Shown one piece after another: positions 7,149-12,488 of a stretch of 12,488 nt of DNA. A program made the position numbers and the translations under genes. The stretch lies in the NCBI GenBank assembly GCA_003241215.1, contig QFOL01000103.1, forward strand, positions 1 through 12,488, given 5' to 3'. The notes under the pieces were generated by a model, which saw nothing but the letters and a program-made list of their open reading frames with translations, did not search any database and was not told where the DNA came from. This stretch comes from Agrobacterium fabrum. GTDB lineage: Bacteria > Pseudomonadota > Alphaproteobacteria > Rhizobiales > Rhizobiaceae. The first letter of the stretch is position 1. The number at the start of each line of letters is the position of its first letter.

Positions 7149-7165
7149 ATCTCAGGCGAATATCC

Positions 7166-8371
7166 ATGCCGTCGGCTCTTTCCATCGTCATCAATAATCC
7201 GTCGATCCGCATCGGGGCGCTCGCCATCCTGTTCTTCGGTTTTTCGAATGCGGCGACCGCCCCCTATCAGGCGGTCATCGGTATTCGCGAAATCGGGTTG
7301 AGCAACAGCGTCTATTCGCTGCTGATGCTGTTTGCCGCCGTCATCAATGTCAGCGCCAGCGTGTTGATGGGTATCGTCGCCGACAGGCTGGGGGAATATC
7401 GCAAGCCCATGCTGTTCATCGCGCTCTTCGGCGTCAGCGGTTATATGCTGGTCTATCTGGTCGGCAACGCCATGGCTTTCGTAAGCGCCAAGCTTGTTCT
7501 CCTGCCGATCTTCGGAGCGATGAATTCGCTGATTTTCGCCCATGTGCGCGCCGATGCCCGCAATCTTTCGACGGGTGAGATGATCGCGGTGAATTCGATC
7601 ATGCGGGCAACCATCTCGCTTTCCTGGGTGCTGGTGCCCGGCCTTGTCGGCATTTTTCTGGTGAATTCCGGCAATATGCTGATGGCCTTCCTGTTTTCGG
7701 GCGTCTGCGCATTCATCTGTTTTCTGCTCGTCGCCTTCTGTCTGCCGAGGACCGCGACGCCGGCGACGGTCAATACAGAAGCGCGCTTCGGCCTGCTGGC
7801 ATCGCTTGCGGAAATTGGATCGCGACGGGTGCTGCTCAGGATCATCGCCATTGCGCTCATCTGCTCCATGCTGCATCTCAATGATTCCGTGCGCTCGCTC
7901 ATCATAACCGGGCAGGCAAAGGGTACGGTGGCGGATATCGGCATCGTGGCGGGTATTGTCGCCGCTCTGGAAATCGTCTTCATCCTCCTGTGGGGCTGGA
8001 TCGAGAAGAGGGTGCCGCAGACACTGACGCTTGCGGCGGGAGCAGTGCTTTATGCCGTCTATCTGATCCTGCAGGGGCTTGCGACGGCGCCCTGGCATAT
8101 TTATGCGCAGACGGTGATCAGTGCGCTGGGGGCTGCGGCGATCATCAGCATCCCCATTACCTATCTGCAGGAACTGATCGCGGACAGGCCGGGGCTTGGA
8201 AGCTCGCTGATCGCGGTGAACATCTTCCTTGGCGCCGGTCTGGGCGCCTTGATTTTCGCCGTTGGAACTCTGGTCTCGAGCTATTCGGGAACGTCCATAT
8301 TGGGGGCGGCCGTGGGTCTCGGTGGCGTTTACATGCTTTACGCGCTTGATGGGAAAGGCCGCCGCAGGTAG
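7166..8371 (+). CDS. MFS transporter, SET (sugar efflux)-like
   Basis: This is a 401-residue, strongly hydrophobic inner-membrane protein with about 12 predicted transmembrane segments and a longer cytoplasmic loop around 193-222. It has a motif-A-like loop between helices 2 and 3 (GIVADRLGEYRKPM, 69-82), typical of the major facilitator superfamily. The overall pattern, including the ITYLQELIADRPG segment (331-343), reminds me of SetA/SetB-type sugar efflux proteins. The direction of transport cannot be read from sequence; import of a sugar or peptide is equally possible. The ATG at 7166 has only a weak ribosome site (AGGCGA), and a GC hairpin sits just upstream, so expression may be lower than that of its neighbours. 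It lies 62 bases after the M81 gene in the same direction. Superfamily certain, substrate unknown. Confidence 0.9.
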   Translation: MPSALSIVINNPSIRIGALAILFFGFSNAATAPYQAVIGIREIGLSNSVYSLLMLFAAVINVSASVLMGIVADRLGEYRKPMLFIALFGVSGYMLVYLVGNAMAFVSAKLVLLPIFGAMNSLIFAHVRADARNLSTGEMIAVNSIMRATISLSWVLVPGLVGIFLVNSGNMLMAFLFSGVCAFICFLLVAFCLPRTATPATVNTEARFGLLASLAEIGSRRVLLRIIAIALICSMLHLNDSVRSLIITGQAKGTVADIGIVAGIVAALEIVFILLWGWIEKRVPQTLTLAAGAVLYAVYLILQGLATAPWHIYAQTVISALGAAAIISIPITYLQELIADRPGLGSSLIAVNIFLGAGLGALIFAVGTLVSSYSGTSILGAAVGLGGVYMLYALDGKGRRR

Positions 8372-8380
8372 AGCGTCGGC

Positions 8381-8401
8381 CGAAAATGTGGCTGGTTTTC
8401 G
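8381..8401. other. Small inverted repeat between MFS and cutC
   Basis: CGAAAA (8381-8386) is the inverted complement of TTTTCG (8396-8401), with a 9-base loop. It lies in the 77-base gap before cutC. It has GAAA/TTTC half sites like the two palindromes near the RpiR gene but a much wider spacing, so I do not call it an operator. It could equally be a weak hairpin. Confidence 0.25.
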
Positions 8402-8448
8402 CATGATCCGGCGTGGAAACAGACCACAGTCAATTGAAAGAGGTTACG

Positions 8449-9189
8449 ATGATTCTCGAGATTTGCGTGGACGATGTGGCCGGTCTGGAAGCCGCAGTCA
8501 GCGGCGGGGCCGACCGGATCGAGCTTTGCGCCGCCCTGTCCGGTGGCGGCGTGACGCCGTCGGCGGGCTTCATGCACCAGGCGGCGACCTATGGGTTGCC
8601 TGTCAGCGTGATGATCAGGCCGCGTGCCGGGGACTTTGTCTTCACGCGCGCTGAAGCAGATGTGATGAAACGCGATATCGACGCGGCACGGACTGCCGGT
8701 CTTTCAGGCGTGGTGCTCGGCGCATCGCGTGACGATGGATCGCTCGATATCGCCTTGCTTGAAGAACTGCGCCGTCATGCCGACGGGCTGGATATGACGC
8801 TGCACCGCGCCTTCGATGTCGTTCCCGACATGGATGAGGCGCTGGAGGCGGCCATCGCATTGGGGTTTCCACGAATTCTCACTTCCGGCGGTGCGCGTTC
8901 GGCGCTCGAAGGTATCGAGACTCTTGCGCGCCTGTCGGAAATCGCCGCAGGCCGGATCGTCATCATGCCGGGTGCCGGCGTGCGTCCGCAGAGCGTGCAG
9001 ACAGTGCTGGATCGCTTCCCGATCAGGGAAATCCATGCATCCTGTTCTGCCGTTCCGCCTTATGATCCGGAAAGCATGGCGGCGAAGCTCGGTTTCACCG
9101 GTGCGGGACGCAAGGCGACGGATGAGGCGGCAGTGCGTGAACTAAAGGCTATCGTCAGCGCTCATCATAAAGGCGGCGCAACGCTCTAG
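8449..9189 (+). CDS. cutC: CutC-family protein (TIM barrel)
   Basis: This is a 246-residue cytoplasmic protein of the CutC family (PF03932). Visible family segments are ADRIELCAAL (21-30), MIRPR (55-59), LHRAFD (118-123), LTSGGAR (144-150), PGAGV (174-178) and EIHASC (194-199). The fold is a TIM barrel. The family was named for copper homeostasis in E. coli, but the copper phenotype there has been attributed to the MicL small RNA encoded at the 3' end of the gene, so the biochemical role is open. I place the start at the ATG at 8449, with GAAAGAGG 6 bases upstream, rather than the in-frame GTG at 8413, because the family begins MxLEICVDD. It is 77 bases after the MFS gene in the same direction. 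A sugar catabolic setting suggests a metabolic enzyme rather than copper handling. The last 35 bases overlap the 3' end of the opposite-strand glycosyltransferase. Confidence 0.93.
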   Translation: MILEICVDDVAGLEAAVSGGADRIELCAALSGGGVTPSAGFMHQAATYGLPVSVMIRPRAGDFVFTRAEADVMKRDIDAARTAGLSGVVLGASRDDGSLDIALLEELRRHADGLDMTLHRAFDVVPDMDEALEAAIALGFPRILTSGGARSALEGIETLARLSEIAAGRIVIMPGAGVRPQSVQTVLDRFPIREIHASCSAVPPYDPESMAAKLGFTGAGRKATDEAAVRELKAIVSAHHKGGATL

Positions 9190-10306
9190 CCGTTCCTGCC
9201 GCGCCATCGAGGTCGAGGTGGATTTTATCCGGTGCCGGCAGGGATAAGGCCGCCCTGATGGCATCGGCCATCGATTGCGCCGTGATATCTTCCTCCTCCA
9301 GCACCTGCGCCAGCTCCAGCCGCGCCAGTCGTTCGGCGCGCGCACTCTGTTCCGTTTCTCCTCCGGCGGCGAAGGGGATGAGGAGCGAGCGGCATTTAGC
9401 CCGGAGAATATCGCAGACGGTGTTGTAACCGGCCTGCGACACCGAAAGCCTCGCCCCGGCAAGCAAACTTGCGAAGTCCTTGCGGAAACGGAAGACGGAG
9501 ACGTTCTCCGGCGCCCCGGCCGAGATCGCATCGAAATCCGCCTGCGGCATGTTTGGACCGGTTACGAGGCACCAGTTCTTGATGCCATCGAGCAGGGGGG
9601 CGGCCTCAAGGGCAGCCCGTATGAGTGTGGCACCGACTGCGCCACCACCGGCGGAAACGATGATATCGAATTTCTCGGCCGGTTCCGGCGGCGGAAGCGG
9701 AGCGACGAGACCGGTATAGACGATGCGCTGACCGATCTCGCTGGCAAGCGGGAAGGTTTCTTCCAGCCGGGCGAAATCCGGATCGCCATGGACGAGCACC
9801 GCATCGAAATGTTTCTTCACCAGCGATACGGTCTCTTCATCTCGTCCCGGTTTGGTTTTTTCCTGCAGGATGTCGCGCAGTGACGCCATGACGAGCGGGC
9901 GCGGTTCGCTATCCTCGATCTCATCGAGAAGGGGCAGCAATTCGAAGCGCACCTGCCTGCGGCCAAATGGAAAAGCCTCGATGATCACAATGTCGGGTTT
10001 GGCGCCATGATAGGCCCCGATCAGCATATCGGTCCTCAGCCTCTTGAAGTCGTCGTCTACCGGTTTGCCGGAACTGTCGACCAGGCCGGCAAAGCTGCCG
10101 TCGCTGACGGCGATGGGCGGCAATTCGACATGGCGGATGCCTTCGCCCGGGAAGCCCGGGACCGGGGTGCCTCCCGTGACCAGAACGACATCGAAACCGT
10201 CAGCCTGCAGGGCGTTGGCAATGCGGCTGGCGCGGGCGATATGGCCGATGCCGAGAAGATGCTGCACGTAGAAGAAAACACAGGGGCGCTTTTCCATCTC
10301 GGTCAT
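9155..10306 (-). CDS. MurG/COG4671-like glycosyltransferase (GT-B fold)
   Basis: This is a 383-residue predicted glycosyltransferase with no signal peptide. The N-terminal acceptor half opens with YVQHLLGIGHIARASRIANA (13-32); the GxGHxxR signature is shared with MurG and related GT-B enzymes. The C-terminal donor half has the glycine-rich SAGGGAVG (218-225) and SQAGYNTVCDIL (290-301), followed by an IPF...GGETEQSARAERL segment (310-327) matching the nucleotide-sugar binding region of this class. I chose the ATG at 10306 because it overlaps the upstream gene's stop as ATGA, a classic translational-coupling arrangement; a GTG five codons earlier is possible. It is the last gene of the minus-strand trio. 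Its C-terminal half is similar in pattern to the partial gene at the window end (GYNTVC), suggesting an old duplication or two members of one family. Donor and acceptor are unknown. Confidence 0.85.
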   Translation of the reverse strand: MTEMEKRPCVFFYVQHLLGIGHIARASRIANALQADGFDVVLVTGGTPVPGFPGEGIRHVELPPIAVSDGSFAGLVDSSGKPVDDDFKRLRTDMLIGAYHGAKPDIVIIEAFPFGRRQVRFELLPLLDEIEDSEPRPLVMASLRDILQEKTKPGRDEETVSLVKKHFDAVLVHGDPDFARLEETFPLASEIGQRIVYTGLVAPLPPPEPAEKFDIIVSAGGGAVGATLIRAALEAAPLLDGIKNWCLVTGPNMPQADFDAISAGAPENVSVFRFRKDFASLLAGARLSVSQAGYNTVCDILRAKCRSLLIPFAAGGETEQSARAERLARLELAQVLEEEDITAQSMADAIRAALSLPAPDKIHLDLDGAAGTARALRRLYDER

Positions 10307-11550
10307 GGTGTCTTTTCCCACTCAGTCTCGAAGAGAGCCTTTAGTTCGGCGACGCTGGTGCGATGATCGAAGGCCGTTCGCACGCGGTTTTCGGCGGCAG
10401 CGCCCAGACGCTGGCGCAATTGCGGATCGGTGATGGTCGCGCGCAGGGCCTCAGCGAAGGCCGCGGGATTTTCCGGTTCCGTCAGCAGGCCGTTTTCACC
10501 ACTGACGAAGAATTCCGGAATGCCTGATATATTGGTGGAGATGCAGGTCAGCGCCTGGCTAGCGGCCTCGACCAGCACATTGGGAAGGCCGTCACGGTCT
10601 CCATCGCTGGTGATGCGGCATGCGAGTGCGAAAAGGTCCGCCTGCCGGTAGTTTTCCAGCACCTGTTTCTGATCCATGGCGCCGGTCCAGACGATCCTGT
10701 CAGCGATGCCAAGTTCGTCGGCGAGCTTTTTCAGCGCGGCCAGTTCATCGCCGCCGCCGATATGGGTAAAGCGCCAATGGATGGCCTCAGGAAGCGAGGC
10801 AAGAGCCCGCAGCAGGATATCGATGCCCTTTTTCTTGACCGCGCGTCCGACGCTTAAAATCCGTACCGGATCAACGGCATCCGATCCGTCCCTTGCAAGA
10901 CGCGGTCCATCAAAATGCGGAAAACGGGTCAAATCGAGCCCGTGGTAGCTGAGATGCACATTCTGCCTTGCACCTGAAAGGTTCTGCAGATGTTGAAATC
11001 CACCCGCAGTGCAGGTCACGGCCCAGCGGGCGCTTTGCAGTTTGGCGGCAAGGTCACGGTCGTTCGAGGTCCAGATGTCCTTCGCGTGCGCTGAAATCGT
11101 CCAGGGTGTGCCCGTTATGAGGTGGGTATAGGCGGCGACCGAGGCGGGCGTGTGGATGAAATGAACATGCAACCACTCGGCATCCACAGGCCATTCATGG
11201 GCGAGCACGGCGGCCTGGCCGAAACGGCGGAAGCGGTTGCGGCTGAGATCATGCGGCAGATCGCTGAAAAACCGGCGAAGCGCCCTGGTGAAACCCGGTT
11301 TTTTGCGGCAGGCCCAGAGCGCCCTCAGAACCCGCAGCGGTTCCTCGTGCAGATATTCCGGCAGATAGGTGACCGGGGCGCGGATTTCATCATGAACGGG
11401 GTGGCGCTTCTTGTCCGTCGGCCGGCGCATGGACATGAGTTCGAGCTTCAGCCCGGCCTTTTCAAGCCCCAGAAGTTCCTGGGCGATGAAAGTCTCGGAC
11501 AGGCGTGGATAGCCCTTGAGGAGCACCACGATTTTTTTTGTATCGGTCAC
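10303..11550 (-). CDS. Glycosyltransferase family 4 protein
   Basis: This is a 415-residue GT-B glycosyltransferase of the GT4 family that transfers a sugar from a nucleotide donor with retention. The N-terminal half begins IVVLLKGYPRLSETFIAQEL (7-26), common in exopolysaccharide and LPS GT4 enzymes, and has HVHFIHTPASVA (128-139). The donor half includes ILSVGRAVKKKGIDILLRAL (231-250), HIGGGDE (263-269) and the DGLPNVLVEA segment (320-329). In that segment the usual E-x7-E motif reads D320-x7-E328, a conservative change also tolerated elsewhere. It starts at GTG (11550) with only a weak purine-rich site (AAGAGA) upstream. Its stop overlaps the next gene's ATG by 4 bases. It lies 43 bases after the upstream partial gene, so all three are probably one operon. 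The product is most likely part of a polysaccharide or glycolipid pathway; the sugar is not predictable. Confidence 0.92.
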   Translation of the reverse strand: MTDTKKIVVLLKGYPRLSETFIAQELLGLEKAGLKLELMSMRRPTDKKRHPVHDEIRAPVTYLPEYLHEEPLRVLRALWACRKKPGFTRALRRFFSDLPHDLSRNRFRRFGQAAVLAHEWPVDAEWLHVHFIHTPASVAAYTHLITGTPWTISAHAKDIWTSNDRDLAAKLQSARWAVTCTAGGFQHLQNLSGARQNVHLSYHGLDLTRFPHFDGPRLARDGSDAVDPVRILSVGRAVKKKGIDILLRALASLPEAIHWRFTHIGGGDELAALKKLADELGIADRIVWTGAMDQKQVLENYRQADLFALACRITSDGDRDGLPNVLVEAASQALTCISTNISGIPEFFVSGENGLLTEPENPAAFAEALRATITDPQLRQRLGAAAENRVRTAFDHRTSVAELKALFETEWEKTP

Positions 11551-11593
11551 GTTGCGCGTGTCTCTTTTGAAGCGGTGTTTGTTGGGAGGCCGG

Positions 11594-12488
11594 TCACGCG
11601 GTTAGCGTGATCGGCGCCTTGTCGCCCTCGGGCGGCAGCCATTCGGCGATCCGGCGCGATATGTTTTCCAGACCGTCGAGCTTCAGATCCTGCGAATTCA
11701 CGGAGGGTGGCGCGCGGTTCGGCAGGGCTTTCAGCGCCGCCGCCATTTTTGCAGGGTTCTCGGCATCTTCCGGCAGAAGCATGTCGAAAAGGCCAAGTTC
11801 CGACGCGCGGCTGGCGCGGATAAGCTGTTCCTCGCGCGGCACGGTGCGCGGCACGACGAGGGCGGGTTTGTCGAAGGACAATATCTCGCAGACGGTGTTG
11901 TATCCGCCCATGGAGACGACGGCCTGCGCGCCGGCGACGAGGTCTTCCATGCGGTTGTCGAATTCGATGATTTCGATATGCGGAATATCGGCGACGCTGT
12001 TCATGAAGCGCTGACGCTGATCGGCCGGCATGTAAGGGCCCAGCACCACCAGCGCCTTATGCGTCAGTTCCTTGTCATGGCGATAGGCGTTGATGACGTC
12101 ATCGATCAATTCGCTGCCATCGCCGCCACCGCCGGTGGTGATCAGAAGATAGTCGCCTTCCGGCCGGTGCGATGCAGTTTCGGCCTGCGTCTTCGATCTC
12201 TGCAGGAAGCCGACGAAATCCATCTTGTCGCGAACGGTCTGCGGAACATCGAGCCCCGTCAGCGGATCGTGGAAATCCGGCGGACCATAGACCCAGACAT
12301 GGTCGTAAAACTGGCCGATCTTGGTCATCACATTGTTGCGCTTCCATTCCGCTTCGAGCAGTTGCGGCGCATCCATGACGTCGCGCAGACCGATGACGAG
12401 CTTGGTGCCCTGTCCCTTGAGATAAGCGAGTGTTTCCTCCACCTCGCCGCGAAGGCCCATGGGCTCCTTGTCGACGATGAAGATGTCA
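11594..12488 (-). CDS. Second MurG/COG4671-like glycosyltransferase (5' end beyond window)
   Basis: The frame is open to the window edge, giving 297 visible residues of the C-terminal part. The first visible residues read DIFIVDKEPMGLRGE, a stretch typical of COG4671 predicted glycosyltransferases. The true start therefore lies beyond 12488, and the in-frame ATG at 12460 is internal. Further on come LITTGGGGDGSEL (glycine-rich loop), VSMGGYNTVCEIL and PRTVPREEQLIRASR, the donor-sugar binding side of a GT-B enzyme. The GYNTVC motif is shared with the gene at 9155-10306. The stop is 43 bases before the GT4 gene's GTG, consistent with one transcript. About 90-110 N-terminal residues are probably missing, judged by the length of its relative. 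Substrate unknown. Confidence 0.85.
   Translation of the reverse strand, partial: DIFIVDKEPMGLRGEVEETLAYLKGQGTKLVIGLRDVMDAPQLLEAEWKRNNVMTKIGQFYDHVWVYGPPDFHDPLTGLDVPQTVRDKMDFVGFLQRSKTQAETASHRPEGDYLLITTGGGGDGSELIDDVINAYRHDKELTHKALVVLGPYMPADQRQRFMNSVADIPHIEIIEFDNRMEDLVAGAQAVVSMGGYNTVCEILSFDKPALVVPRTVPREEQLIRASRASELGLFDMLLPEDAENPAKMAAALKALPNRAPPSVNSQDLKLDGLENISRRIAEWLPPEGDKAPITLTA

Noticed and set aside
7121..8404. Minus-strand open frame of about 430 codons opposite the MFS gene
   Set aside because: The translation is very rich in Arg, Asp, His and Gln, the mirror of a hydrophobic membrane protein. The MFS frame explains the region.
1..12488. Mobile elements, toxin-antitoxin or defence system, CRISPR array, tRNA or rRNA genes
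   Set aside because: No transposase, integrase, direct-repeat array, cloverleaf or defence-protein motif was seen on either strand. All large frames are accounted for by metabolic, transport or glycosyltransferase genes.

Overview
The window looks like a chromosomal or second-replicon segment of a rhizobial alphaproteobacterium, most like Agrobacterium or Rhizobium. This rests on the GC-rich coding sequence, the tight co-directional gene strings with purine-rich ribosome sites, the UgpC/MsmX-type ABC ATPase, and the pairing of an RpiR regulator with sugar genes. It is inferred from sequence character and recalled protein families, not from a database comparison. No tRNA, rRNA, insertion sequence, phage gene or CRISPR array was seen.

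Left part (1-1719): the end of a carbohydrate ABC transporter operon, represented by its ATPase and cut by the window start. It converges on a small minus-strand NTF2/SnoaL-like protein gene that ends in a clear intrinsic terminator.

Middle part (1720-9189): a 243-base divergent intergenic region with two GAAA/TTTC palindromes and a possible 24-codon upstream ORF. It is followed by six plus-strand genes: an RpiR/MurR-type regulator, an SDR dehydrogenase, a signal-less GH20 beta-N-acetylhexosaminidase, an M81 (MlrC-like) metallopeptidase, a SET-like MFS transporter and a CutC-family TIM-barrel protein. The gaps are 84, 44, 12, 62 and 77 bases, so one regulon or operon is likely. The most economical reading is uptake and cytoplasmic breakdown of an amino-sugar conjugate. 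The hexosaminidase would release a terminal HexNAc, the metallopeptidase would cleave an amide or peptide part, the SDR would oxidise or reduce a released sugar or aglycone, and the MFS protein would move a substrate or overflow product. The regulator's SIS domain would sense a phosphosugar. This combination is the most interesting part of the window.

Right part (9155-12488): three minus-strand glycosyltransferase genes. Two are MurG/COG4671-like GT-B enzymes flanking a GT4 enzyme, and the most upstream one runs off the window end. The GT4 gene and the last gene share an ATGA overlap. The last gene's 3' end overlaps the 3' end of cutC by 35 bases on the opposite strand. This is probably part of a surface-polysaccharide or glycolipid biosynthesis locus unrelated to the catabolic cluster.
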